Shown here one piece after another: positions 12,030-21,544 of a DNA stretch of 64,000 nucleotides. A model generated the notes under the pieces. That model ran no database searches. It saw only the letters and a list, made by a program, of their open reading frames with translations, and was not told the origin of the DNA. The DNA comes from Topomyia yanbarensis. Taxonomy: Eukaryota; Arthropoda; Insecta; Diptera; Culicidae. Position 1 is the first letter of the stretch; every line of letters starts with the position of its first letter. The DNA lies in contig NC_080672.1 in the NCBI RefSeq assembly GCF_030247195.1, positions 161,623,839-161,687,838 on the forward strand, in the 5' to 3' direction. Made by a program: the position numbers and the translations under genes.

Positions 12030-13301
12030 GCCTACTGTTACGCATCCTTTAAACTTTCGCCGAGCCAATTATGCCGCATTGAATGCTAAGGTATCAATCA
12101 GCAATTGACAATTCATTGAATCGTCCACCTGCATTGATGAGGCAGTAGAGCATTTCAGCGCCATTGTGAAGCTGGCTATCTTCAGTGTTGTTCCAGCTAA
12201 ACTGCCGATCTACGCATAATTGCCCCATGTATATAGGGAATCCCATAGAACATGGGAAAAATATGCTTATAACGGCTGTAAACCGCCCCCGCCAAATCCA
12301 CCGTGGTCGAATCCACGATTACGTGCGCTCATGCGAGCACGATCGGCTGCCCTTCGGACATATTGTAGTTATCGTTCGCCCTATTTCAAACAACAGTTGA
12401 ACATCACAAGCAACCGGTATCGTCACTACAACCACTACCTCTACAATCGACATGTGAAGCGCACAGAAGACAACCGTCGTCGTAACCCCAAACTTTTTAG
12501 GCCTGCCACGCTCCATGTTTTTGAAAAATGCAGCAGCCTGCAACGAAAGCGAGAAGTGCAATTTGTTCGCAGAACATTTTATACAGGTATTCCACGATAG
12601 TTCCGCTACTTCGATGCAGATAGAAGAAGCTACGCGTGAAATGCCACGTGATATGTTTGAATACAGTATTCCGCATATAACTGAAAGCAGTGTGCAGTCG
12701 CTCTCTGTAATCCGCTGGCTAAGCTGTTTAACCTCTTGGTTCAGCAATGTTATTCGAAATAATCGTGAACGAAACTGTGTTCGCCAGCTGTAAAAGTTTA
12801 AAAGCTTCGTGATCCGTTTTGCTTAAAATCGTTGTACTGCTCTCTTGTACGCTAATTGCTGGAATCCAATGCCGTAATATGGAGCCCTTACCTTGCAAAC
12901 TGAATCGGCAGGATTGAAGGTGTTCAACAAAATTTCGTGAAGTACGCTTTGCGGTTTCTACCGTGGCGAGACCCAATTAATCTGCCGCCATACGAGGATC
13001 GCTGTCGTCTGTTAAACATCGAGCCGCAGGGAGTAAGGCGGATCACCCCACTAGGATTATTCGCTGCAAAGATACACACCAGATGCTTACTCAGCTGAAT
13101 TTGTACGCTCCTGAGAGACAACTTCGTCGTCGTAACTTTCTGTTCCTGAAGTCACGAAATAAACAGTGCGGACAGCATGACCCGCTTCGATTCGTTTGCT
13201 CGCGATTCAACGAATTTGGTGATCTCTTCGATTTTAATGCGTCGTCTGATGTGTTTCGTCAACGAGTACTTAATCATTTTCGTGTTGTTCGTAATGACTA
13301 A
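12030..13301 (+). pseudogene. LINE ORF2 remnant lacking the RT core
   Basis: Frames on the plus strand resemble the linker between endonuclease and RT in mosquito LINEs: a NFRRANYAALNAKV-like block near 12050, PWSNPRLRALMRARS near 12300, then ITSNRYRHYNHYLYNRHV and CNLFAEHFIQVF near 12400-12590. From about 12780 the C-terminal domain follows (LNLYAPERQLRRRNFLFL near 13090-13150, FNEFGDLFDFNASSDVF near 13210-13260) and ends with a stop at 13301. The RT catalytic blocks expected between these parts are absent, so the copy is internally deleted and also frameshifted. No RNase H follows, so it is a different lineage from the LINE at 4312-7200. Confidence 0.65.
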
Positions 13302-13341
13302 ATAGTTTCAATTTTTACTTTTAAGTTTTCATTAATATTAC

Positions 13342-13437
13342 GTTCACACTACGAGTGAAAATGTGTTTTAACGCTATCTTGATGCCATTTTTCTATTTGC
13401 TAAATATTATAACGTGTTTTAACTCTGTAGTGTGAAC
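13342..13437. mobile_element. short inverted-repeat element (96 bp)
   Basis: The ends gttcacacta and tagtgtgaac are inverted copies. Inside each end lies a gtgttttaac motif in direct orientation. The size and structure fit a miniature inverted-repeat element. A target duplication was not resolved. Confidence 0.45.
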
Positions 13438-13527
13438 ATGGTATAAGACAATCTATGTCAGATGAAATTATACCAAGACAAATAAACAAATATAAAGCCG
13501 GGATTAACTTCAAACTTTAGTTTGAAT

Positions 13528-13650
13528 TAGGGTAAAATGGGTGTATACGTTTCGTAAGATTAATCTAATTATCTTCAATCGATTCTTTGGGTTTTTTTAC
13601 AAAAGAAAGGCTACTTTAGATTAACCGTGTTCAACTTTCTTCCGAGTTAT
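13528..13650 (+). repeat. third copy of the ggggtaaaac dispersed repeat
   Basis: It reads gggtaaaatgggtgtatacg, then attatcttcaatcgattc, a T-rich run and attaaccgtg. The blocks follow the order seen in the copies at 11424-11700, with more divergence. Confidence 0.45.
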
Positions 13651-14499
13651 ACAGGTATACCTCGATTTAACATACATTTTCCGTTCAAAACATGTAGGTA
13701 AAATCTAATTTTATGTTAAATCGAAACATAAAAGAAATTTATGTTTTCGAACAGAATTATTATTTTATTCATCTCTCGAAATATTTGCGAGGATGAATTC
13801 ACCTAACAGGGACATACAACCCATATATTCAAAACTAGACAAATAAATCTCTTTTCTAAACAAAAATATTTATCTTAACCCTCACAAACATACGCCAATT
13901 CTAACAGATATTCGTTTCTAAAAGTTTGTCGTTATTATATAATTTTTTTTTAGAATTCAGGATAATTTATAGGAATTAATAGTGTTATTAGCAGTACAGT
14001 ATTTGTTGAAAAATATTTTCATCAGTTCCTTTCTAACATCAACAAACCATTTTGTGTGTGAAGAATGCCTAGTTTTAGTAAGTTGGGGAATTTGTATTTC
14101 GATTTCGTCTCACCTGTATCATGGCAGACAAACTTGATTCAAAAGGAAAAACTATTTGAGTTCACGAACAAGCGACTAGTCACGAATGAAATCTCGCACT
14201 GCTGAAAAACAACGATATCGAATAATGGTAGCGCTATATTTCATCTTAAGCAAAAGTATGATTAAAACATTTTGTGCACAAAGTACACAATACCTCAGTT
14301 TAGAAGCCAAAGAATTTACGTCAACTCGTCAGAATCAATAAGGCATTTTCGTTACAATTTAATGAACTATTTAAAAAAAATCTGTTTGACACACACCATA
14401 AGGGAGGTACACAACGAGGAGGTTGAATTCAATAGAATGTTGATATGATTGTTAAACACTTAATTTGTTATCCAGAATCTCACCTTTTGTGCACTTTCG

Positions 14500-14660
14500 C
14501 CGAAATCTCAGCAGCTGATATCTCAGCCAACATTTTTTTTGCTGAAATCTTAGTGAAAGTGACATTTGGTGAGACTCGGAAAATATTTCGCTGAAAATCT
14601 GTAAACAGATGTCATTTTACTGAAATATCAGTTTGCAAATTTGCTGACAACACCGCTCTA
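14500..14660 (+). repeat. dispersed 'ctgaaatctcag' repeat, copy 1
   Basis: The segment carries repeated ctgaaat/ctcag words, gtgacatttg, gactcggaaaata and gctgaaaatctgtaaa. The complement of 52930-53090 has the same blocks in the same order. The LTR retrotransposon inserted about 50 bp downstream. Confidence 0.5.
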
Positions 14661-14711
14661 GAGACCGCGTTGCATTTGATTGCTGAAGCTAAAAAATGAT
14701 CCACTACTCTC

Positions 14712-15815
14712 TGTAACCCGTCAGGGTAACAATTTAGCACTGGGTGGAAATATACCCTTTTTTTGCGTATACACTCCGTAGAGTGTATTGTTTACGTTAA
14801 AGTTATGCTCACCGCTGTTCGATACCGTTCACATTTAGTTTGTAAATTTTTATATAGTTTCGCGTTTGTGAACGGTTTTGTGTAATCAGATAGGTGTAGA
14901 AAATTTTGTTTTATGTTTGTGAATTAGTAGCATAGGGTTTAGCTAGGCCACCGCTCTCCTCTTGCTGCAATAATGCTGCACATAGCGATGACAGCTATGC
15001 GGCGGTACTTTTTTTTTGGTGCTGGTTTTGGTGTTTGTTTTGGGTGAGTGGAAAAGGCGGCCATCGTGAAAAAAGGTTAGTTAGTTTCGGACCACGTTGC
15101 AGTTCGGTTTGTTTTCGGTAGTGACCGGTTTGTTTTGGAAAGTCCAACCCGCCAAATAACGCGTGTGTGCGGAAGTAAATTCCCGCAAAAGTACCGGCTC
15201 GTGGTTCGAGAACTCTGGTCTGGTGTCGGGTCGCCGATTAGGGAAGCTAAGCGTTAAGGAGCCACTCGCTTCCCCGGCTAACCATAAAGGACCCAGAAGA
15301 CGCCTTTCCGCTCTCGCTGTGAAGGATCAGCCGAACGAGCCTAGCTCTCCTTCACAGCTAAACGTCAAGGAGAGCGAAGCAGGGTGGCCAAAGGTGCTCC
15401 CTGGGAAGTACACTGCGGTGACTTCTGGGATCTCTCGCGGGGAGCGAGTAGATCCGGCGATAATTCGCCATCGTCGCTAGGGAGGTTCCAACAAAGGAGC
15501 TAAGCTCACCTCCCTAGCTAATTGTCAAGGACCGCTGCCGGAGCAGTCAACTCAAATCGGGAGAACTCGGCCGTTGCTGTCCCGGCCGGTCGGACGAGAC
15601 CACCCGCCTTTCCGCCCAGCAGTAGCAGATTAGCAGCAGCAGCAGTGGAGAGAGTTGGAGGAAATAAACACGGTAAAATTAAATTTATTTGTTTTGTTTA
15701 CCTTTTTTTTGTTGTGACGAAAATCCGAAATTCTGTAGAGGCACCTAGGCCGCCCTGAAAAGAAGGGTACGCCGGGCAAACAAGAACCCGAGTAGTGGGC
15801 AAACCCCTACTTACA
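14712..15815 (+). repeat. 5' LTR (1104 bp)
   Basis: It starts at tgtaacccgtcaggg and ends at ccctacttaca. The boundaries are fixed by the identical 3' copy and the tctc duplication. It contains a short hairpin atacactc-cgta-gagtgtat at 14769-14788, a structured repeat region (15241-15540) and a poly(A) signal aataaa at 15663-15668, so the R/U5 boundary probably lies shortly after it. The LTR is much longer than in many insect gypsy elements. Confidence 0.93.
15241..15540 (+). other. structured repeat block in the LTR transcript
   Basis: Four copies of a motif of the form gctaannntnaagga occur at 15246, 15277, 15357 and 15517. They are interleaved with perfect inverted repeats: gggaagc/gcttccc (15241-15247 with 15268-15274), gctgtgaagga/tccttcacagc (15316-15326 with 15348-15358) enclosed by cgctctc/gagagcg (15309-15315 with 15370-15376), and gctagggaggt/acctccctagc (15476-15486 with 15508-15518). 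Short frames of 105 and 78 codons through this block do not start with ATG. I therefore favour an RNA structure over a protein. The same block is present in the 3' LTR (offset +8754). Confidence 0.6.
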
Positions 15816-15817
15816 TT

Positions 15818-15830
15818 TGGCGCACAGCGC
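15818..15830 (+). promoter_or_regulatory. candidate primer binding site
   Basis: Two bases after the 5' LTR the sequence reads tggcgcacagcgc. A start of TGG, complementary to a tRNA CCA end, is the norm for LTR elements. I cannot say which tRNA. Confidence 0.6.
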
Positions 15831-15840
15831 AAAACACACT

Positions 15841-15878
15841 GAAAAAAATATTTTCCTATTTTGGAAAATATTTTTTTC
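15841..15878 (+). other. perfect 16-bp stem-loop next to the primer site
   Basis: The arms gaaaaaaatattttcc and ggaaaatatttttttc pair perfectly around a 6-base loop (tatttt). The position, ten bases after the primer site in the untranslated leader, is where packaging or dimerisation structures are often found in retroelements. That role is inference. Confidence 0.7.
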
Positions 15879-16229
15879 TTCCGGAGTGTGGGGTGCTTCT
15901 ACTAAATCAAGGATTTTCGTAGAACAGTGGTGAGGTTTCTTCCGCAATATTTTTCCGCGGTCGTATATTTATTATTTATTTTCATTTTTGGTATTATTTT
16001 TTGATTTTTGCATTTTCCTTTTTTTGTCCGAATTTGTGGATTGCGTTGTTTGTGTTTGGTCTGCCGGACGAGTAGTTTGAAGGTTGTTGTCATTCATTCG
16101 GTTGCGGTGGCCAATCGCCTTGAATTCTCAACCCGGTTTGAGACATTTGTGGAGCAGCTTGATTTCCTGAAATTTTAAGGGAATCGTTAGTGGGCGAAAA
16201 ATCAGAAATTTTACCGTACCAGTACTTAC

Positions 16230-18404
16230 ATGCTTTGTGTCTTGGTGACTTCTTCTAATATAGCGCAAGTTATGATGGCGTTGGAGAAATTCAACCATGC
16301 GTGTGTGTTCATGCGCGTCGATCATTTACATTTCGATGAGCTGGATTTTGAGTTGCTATCTCGAAGCATTTTTATCTCTCCTGATTCGGATCTTTCGGGT
16401 GTCCAGCGGCAGCGGCGTCTTCGGGGAATTTTGTCGCATGAGCGGTCGTCTCGGAGGGAATTAGTTCGCAATTTCCGGGGTGACGTGGGTGAAGAAAAGG
16501 AGATCTGCCTTGGTAAATTACTAACAATCAAGGAAGATCTCCAGTACCGGTGCCCAAACAAGGAGATTTACCGAACACGGTTGCTTCATTTGGGGTCTAG
16601 GCTCCAGGTTATCCGAAATTATGCGGCAGGGGAGGTCAATCAGGAAATTTCAGGGTTGCTGGAGGAAGTTCTAGCAGTTTATTCCAGTCACTTCAGTGAC
16701 GAACAGGCAGCACTTCCTCCCGACAACCAAGAAGGGAAGGATGGAGAGATTTTGGGAGATTTGCTGAGTACAGACGTACCTGCAATTCCACAGGGATCCA
16801 ATCCTTCCGATAACCAAGGATCTCTTTCTAAACAGCTCGTAGGGGACGACCTGTTGCGTGTCTTGTGCGAGATGAGGGACGAGATTCGACAATTGCGACA
16901 GCAATCCGACGATAATAGAGCCCTAGCGTCTCAGGGGTCTGATGCTTTTTCAAAAGCTACTGAAACGCTAATGGGTGGGATTGCTTCACTGACAACAATT
17001 TCGTCAGTTTTGAGAAAGACGGTTCAAGAAGTTGTCTCACTTCGTGAATCCGTCAGTGAACTTCGGGCACTAGTACATCAAAAGGAAAGTGCTCCCGAGA
17101 TGGATCTGCAGACCGATCTGGAAGATTTGCGTTTGATGGACGTACCCGATTCATTTGATGCACCAGAGATTCCTCGCCCAACACTGGCGCCCAGTCCCGA
17201 TCAATTTGTGTTGAAGGGAGGATTCTCGGGTCAACAAAATCTATGTCCATCACTTCCTATCGAGAAACCGAAACAGAATACTGGATTCACAGCCCCGTAC
17301 CAAACTCAGAACCAGCCTTACGTTCCTGAATTGACCGAACAGCTGGCGGGACCATCATATCCGAACTTTTCGATATCCACCAATGCGGGAAACGGATCGA
17401 TGGTGGCCCCCAGGAATTACTCGCGAAACCCGCAACGCGTCGCTGATTGGAAGATTCGGAAGTATGCTGGAACTGATGAAGGAACTGGACTTAATGAGTT
17501 TTTGGACACCGTAGCAAATTACGCTGCGTGTGAACAAATGTGCGAAGAAGAACTTTTCAATTCTGCGATGCATTTGTTCACTGGCAAGGCTTTGACCTGG
17601 TATCAGGCTATGCGTGCGCAAAACCGGTTGTTTAACTGGAACCATCTTGTTTGCGAGCTCAAGGTAAATTTTGTTCATCCTGAACTTGATGCTACGCTCA
17701 AAATGAAGGCTCTCCAGCGTCGGCAGATGCGTAACGAATCTTTCCAGGAATACTTCCTGGAAATGGAAAAAATATTTCGTGCTATGACGGTTCCAATGGC
17801 ACCGAGCGAAAAACTCGACGTGCTCAAGCGGAACCTGAAAGCCGATTATAAACAAATGCTGATTCTAAGGCCAGTGAACACGCTCTCAGAATTGATGAGT
17901 CTTGGTAAATCGATCGACGCCTCCAAGACGCCGATTTATCAGAAAGTTTTCGGTTCTTCTCGGGAAGTTGCTGCTTATTCTGATAATCCACCACAAAACA
18001 AACAAAAACAAAATAATCAAAACCAAAAGAGAGGTGGACAGAATAACGGCAACGCAAAATCCAAAACGTTTTGGAGTAAGAATGCCAAACCGGCAGGTCT
18101 TGATTCAAACAAGCCTCCTGACAACCAGAAAAAGAAACAGCAAGGGAATCAGGATGGCAAGAATCTCGAGGGAAGCAATCAAAAACCGATCGAACCACCG
18201 CAGAAACCTATGATGTGCCTAGAATATTTGGTGGAAAAGCATCGTCCTCCCGTGCTCGGCGTCTGCTACAATTGTGGAGACAAAGGACACGAACATGAGG
18301 AATGTCGGAAGCCAAAGCGGGTCTTCTGCATCGTGTGTGCGTTTAAAGGTTTTGATGTTTCTCGTTGCCCTTACTGCCTAAAAAACGGGATCAGAACCAA
18401 CTGA
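16230..18404 (+). CDS. gag: Gag polyprotein
   Basis: This 724-codon frame starts at the first ATG after the leader; a second in-frame ATG lies at 16275. Residues about 404-560 resemble the retrotransposon Gag capsid-like domain (ADWKIRKYAGTDEG, then FTGKALTWYQAM and ESFQEYFLEMEKIF). A lysine, asparagine and glutamine-rich low-complexity stretch follows. The C-terminus has one classic zinc knuckle CYNCGDKGHEHEEC (C-x2-C-x4-H-x4-C, about residues 679-692) and a second cysteine cluster C-x2-C-x9-C-x2-C that lacks histidine. Gag forms the particle and binds element RNA. The reading frame ends 18 bases after the frameshift heptamer and overlaps pol. Confidence 0.93.
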   Translation: MLCVLVTSSNIAQVMMALEKFNHACVFMRVDHLHFDELDFELLSRSIFISPDSDLSGVQRQRRLRGILSHERSSRRELVRNFRGDVGEEKEICLGKLLTIKEDLQYRCPNKEIYRTRLLHLGSRLQVIRNYAAGEVNQEISGLLEEVLAVYSSHFSDEQAALPPDNQEGKDGEILGDLLSTDVPAIPQGSNPSDNQGSLSKQLVGDDLLRVLCEMRDEIRQLRQQSDDNRALASQGSDAFSKATETLMGGIASLTTISSVLRKTVQEVVSLRESVSELRALVHQKESAPEMDLQTDLEDLRLMDVPDSFDAPEIPRPTLAPSPDQFVLKGGFSGQQNLCPSLPIEKPKQNTGFTAPYQTQNQPYVPELTEQLAGPSYPNFSISTNAGNGSMVAPRNYSRNPQRVADWKIRKYAGTDEGTGLNEFLDTVANYAACEQMCEEELFNSAMHLFTGKALTWYQAMRAQNRLFNWNHLVCELKVNFVHPELDATLKMKALQRRQMRNESFQEYFLEMEKIFRAMTVPMAPSEKLDVLKRNLKADYKQMLILRPVNTLSELMSLGKSIDASKTPIYQKVFGSSREVAAYSDNPPQNKQKQNNQNQKRGGQNNGNAKSKTFWSKNAKPAGLDSNKPPDNQKKKQQGNQDGKNLEGSNQKPIEPPQKPMMCLEYLVEKHRPPVLGVCYNCGDKGHEHEECRKPKRVFCIVCAFKGFDVSRCPYCLKNGIRTN

Positions 18405-21400
18405 AGTCGCAGTTGGCAGTAAAGCAGCGCTCCAAAGAACAACTCATTATTAATCCCCAGATTTACGGCAGTTTTCGACCGGCTCGTGATGAGGACTATG
18501 ATAATTCATTGTCTGTCGAAACCATCGTCCTTGACGACCCGTTCGATAACCGTCCATTTGCAATTGTCGCAGTGTACGGCAAATCCTTCAAAGCCTTGCT
18601 CGACAGTGGTAGTAACGCCACAATTATAACTAAAAAGCTATACCGAAAGTTTTCGAAAAGTCCCTTGAAAAGGTTGGAACGACCATTCGAACTACGTTCT
18701 GCAAATGGTCAATCCTTACCAATCATTGGACAAGCGTATCTCCCGTATACTTTTCAAAATTTGACAAAGGTCCTATGCACTCTTGTAGTAGAGCATCTGA
18801 CCGTCAACTCCATTCTAGGTATGGACTTTTGGCGCGCCTTTGGGATTTCCCCTGAGATACAAAACTGTGCTCTGTTGAACTCAGGTCAGGAATCAGAAGA
18901 CGATGAAGAAGATGAAGTACCGCGTGAGTCGATACTCACTTCGGAACAGTTAGCGCGCGTAGAAGAAGTAAAGAAGTGTTTCCAGGCAGTAGAGCCCGGA
19001 AAGCTAAGCCCAACCTCATTCACAGAGCACAGGATTGTCATCAAAGATGAATTCCAAGGTGCGGCACCCGTTTGCCGATATCCTTATCACATGAGCCCAA
19101 AGAAACTGTCAAAGGTCTGGGAAGAGGTTGACCGATGGCGGTCTATGGGAATTATCGAGGAGTCTGATTCAGATTGGTCGCTTAATATTGTGGCGGTCAC
19201 GAAACCAGACGACTCAATCCGCCTTTGTCTAGACGCTAGGCCTCTCAATGAGCGTACTGTACGGGATGCATACCCTCTGCCCCACCCTGGGCGAATATTG
19301 GGCGGCTTACCCAAGGCGAAGTACCTGTCTACCATAGACTTGAAGGAGGCCTTTCTCCAGGTACCCCTGGCTAAGGATAGTCGCAAATATACCGCTTTCA
19401 GTGTTCCCGGCAGGGGTATGTTCCAATTTACCCGTCTACCATTTGGTCTCGTCAACAGCCCCGCTACACTGGCGCGACTGATGGACCAGGTTCTAGGACG
19501 AGGTAAATGGGAACCTTACGTTTTCGTCTACCTAGATGACATCATCGTGGTAAGCGAAACGTTCGAGCATCACATACAGTTGCTCAAAGCAGTGGCCGAT
19601 TGTCTAGCAAGAGCCAATCTAACCATCAATTTGGAAAAATCCCGTTTTGGAGTCCCCGAACTAAAGTTTCTTGGTTATTTGTTGAATCGGGACGGACTCA
19701 AGGTCAATCCTGACAAAATTCAGCCGATTCTCGACTACGAGAGACCGGTTACCGTGACGAAACTTCGTCGTTTTCTCGGGATGTGCGGTTATTACCGCCG
19801 TTTCATTGATCGGTTCAGTGAGGTCACTGCTCCCTTGACCGATCTGCTCAAAACGAAAACCAAGAGCCTAGTTTGGAACTCCGAGGCAGAACTCGCGTTC
19901 CTTAAAATTAAGGAACTTCTAGTCACTCCTCCAGTTTTAGTCCCACCAGACTTCTCCAAAGAATTCATTCTTCAGACAGACGCTAGTGACGTAGCAGTCG
20001 CTGCTGTTCTGGTGCAGGAGTATCCCGAGGGTGAGAAAGTAGTTGCTTACTTTTCGCACAAACTGACCACTCCCCAAAGGAACTATCATGCAACTGAAAA
20101 GGAAGGTCTGGCGGTGATAATGGCGGTTGAACACTTTCGAGGTTACTTGGAAGGTTATCATTTTCGACTGGTCACTGATTCGTCAGCGATTACATGGATA
20201 CTGAAGACTAAATGGAAAACCAGTTCACGTTTGAGTCGTTGGAGTTTAGAATTACAACTCTACGACATGTCTATTGAGCACAGGAAAGGCAAGGACAATG
20301 TCGTTCCAGATGCGTTATCCCGGGCCGTAGCAGCCGTTTCAGCTTTGTCCACCTCAGACTGGTACTGTTCCATGAAGTCAAAAGTTATCCAAAATCCTGA
20401 CGACTATGCCGACTTCAAAGTAGAAAATGATCAACTTTTCAAGTATGTCAACTCGAAAGTTGTTCCGTGCGACTCGCGGTTCAGTTGGAAACTCGTCCCA
20501 GCACCCGAGTTCCGTCAAGATTTGATCCAACGTACCCACGAAAATTTGCTTCACGTGGGATACGATAAAACGATCCACGAAGTGCAGTTGCGATATTACT
20601 GGCCTCGAATGGGATCGGAAGTACGAAAGTTTATTCGAGAATGTGGGACGTGCAAGGAAATCAAAGCTCCTTTCGTCCCAGTCCAGCCCGAAATGGGTCA
20701 GTCGCGTGCGACTAATGCACCATGGCGAATGGTTTCTGTGGACTTCATCGGTCCTCTTCCAAAAAGCAAACGTGGCAATCAACACTTGCTTGTAGTCCTC
20801 GACATCTTCAGCAAGTACGTCATGTTAACCCCCGTTCGCAAAATTGCTAGTACGTCACTCTGTACGATACTGCGCGAACAGTGGTTCAATCGCCATGGTA
20901 GCCCGGAAATTCTGCTGAGCGACAATGCCTCCACTTTCACCTCGAAGGAGTTCAGTCAATTCATAAAAGAAACCAACGTCAAACATTGGCTGAATTCCCG
21001 CTATCATTCACAGGCTAACCCAGTGGAGCGAACAAATCGCTCGATAAACACCGCAATCCGGGCATATGCTCGAACCGAGCAGCGCAACTGGGATGTCCAC
21101 ATCAGTGATGTGGAGCGCATCCTAAATACTACCGTTCATTCCTCCACTGGATTTAGTCCTCATTTCATTATACACGGGTGTGAAATGGCATCTGCCGATG
21201 ACTTCAGCAGGATTTCCGGTGAGGGTGACCTAGAAACAAGACACCAACAGATAGACAAAATCCGGGAGATTGTGGTCAAAAATTTGGCAAAGGCAAGCGA
21301 GGGCATTCGACATCAGTACAACTTGCGTCATCGAAAGTTCTCCAAACCTTTTGAAACAGGACAAATGGTATACCGTCGAAACATGAAGTTGTCGAATGCA

Positions 21401-21544
21401 CTCGAGTCTTACAATGCTAAACTTGGACCACAATACTTACCGGCAAAAATTGTCTCAAAAAAAGGTGTATCCTCCTACGAGCTGGAGGATTTAGCAGGTA
21501 AAAATCTCGGAGTTTGGCCAGCAAGTCTCCTTAAACCAGCATAA
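18365..21544 (+). CDS. pol: Pol polyprotein (protease, RT, RNase H, integrase)
   Basis: The open frame is about 1059 codons and enters by frameshifting, so its first listed codon is not a true start. Domains in order are: aspartic protease with LLDSGSNATI (DSG at about residues 80-82); reverse transcriptase with ID at 325 and VYLDDIIV (DD at 391-392); RNase H with TDAS near 538, the glutamate in HATEKEGLA near 578, TDSS near 604 and DALSR near 649; and integrase with the HHCC zinc site (H725, H730, C760, C763) and the catalytic triad VDF (D793), SDNAS (D853) and VERT (E888). The C-terminal tail extends about 170 residues beyond the catalytic core. RNase H before integrase is the Ty3/gypsy order. 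No stop or frameshift interrupts it. Confidence 0.95.
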   Translation: MPLLPKKRDQNQLKSQLAVKQRSKEQLIINPQIYGSFRPARDEDYDNSLSVETIVLDDPFDNRPFAIVAVYGKSFKALLDSGSNATIITKKLYRKFSKSPLKRLERPFELRSANGQSLPIIGQAYLPYTFQNLTKVLCTLVVEHLTVNSILGMDFWRAFGISPEIQNCALLNSGQESEDDEEDEVPRESILTSEQLARVEEVKKCFQAVEPGKLSPTSFTEHRIVIKDEFQGAAPVCRYPYHMSPKKLSKVWEEVDRWRSMGIIEESDSDWSLNIVAVTKPDDSIRLCLDARPLNERTVRDAYPLPHPGRILGGLPKAKYLSTIDLKEAFLQVPLAKDSRKYTAFSVPGRGMFQFTRLPFGLVNSPATLARLMDQVLGRGKWEPYVFVYLDDIIVVSETFEHHIQLLKAVADCLARANLTINLEKSRFGVPELKFLGYLLNRDGLKVNPDKIQPILDYERPVTVTKLRRFLGMCGYYRRFIDRFSEVTAPLTDLLKTKTKSLVWNSEAELAFLKIKELLVTPPVLVPPDFSKEFILQTDASDVAVAAVLVQEYPEGEKVVAYFSHKLTTPQRNYHATEKEGLAVIMAVEHFRGYLEGYHFRLVTDSSAITWILKTKWKTSSRLSRWSLELQLYDMSIEHRKGKDNVVPDALSRAVAAVSALSTSDWYCSMKSKVIQNPDDYADFKVENDQLFKYVNSKVVPCDSRFSWKLVPAPEFRQDLIQRTHENLLHVGYDKTIHEVQLRYYWPRMGSEVRKFIRECGTCKEIKAPFVPVQPEMGQSRATNAPWRMVSVDFIGPLPKSKRGNQHLLVVLDIFSKYVMLTPVRKIASTSLCTILREQWFNRHGSPEILLSDNASTFTSKEFSQFIKETNVKHWLNSRYHSQANPVERTNRSINTAIRAYARTEQRNWDVHISDVERILNTTVHSSTGFSPHFIIHGCEMASADDFSRISGEGDLETRHQQIDKIREIVVKNLAKASEGIRHQYNLRHRKFSKPFETGQMVYRRNMKLSNALESYNAKLGPQYLPAKIVSKKGVSSYELEDLAGKNLGVWPASLLKPA
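18380..18416 (+). promoter_or_regulatory. -1 ribosomal frameshift signal (A AAA AAC plus stem-loop)
   Basis: The heptamer aaaaaac at 18380-18386 lies in gag phase as A|AAA|AAC, the canonical X XXY YYZ slippery form. Pol is in the -1 frame relative to gag. Ten bases downstream, ccaactg (18397-18403) and cagttgg (18410-18416) form a perfect 7-bp stem with a 6-base loop; the gag stop codon tga lies in it. Geometry and phase together make this a strong prediction for Gag-Pol synthesis. Confidence 0.85.

Noticed and set aside
15163..15758. 105- and 78-codon frames in the LTR, repeated identically at 23917-24512
   Set aside because: Neither begins with ATG, and both are identical only because the LTRs are. 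The repeats are better explained by the RNA inverted repeats.
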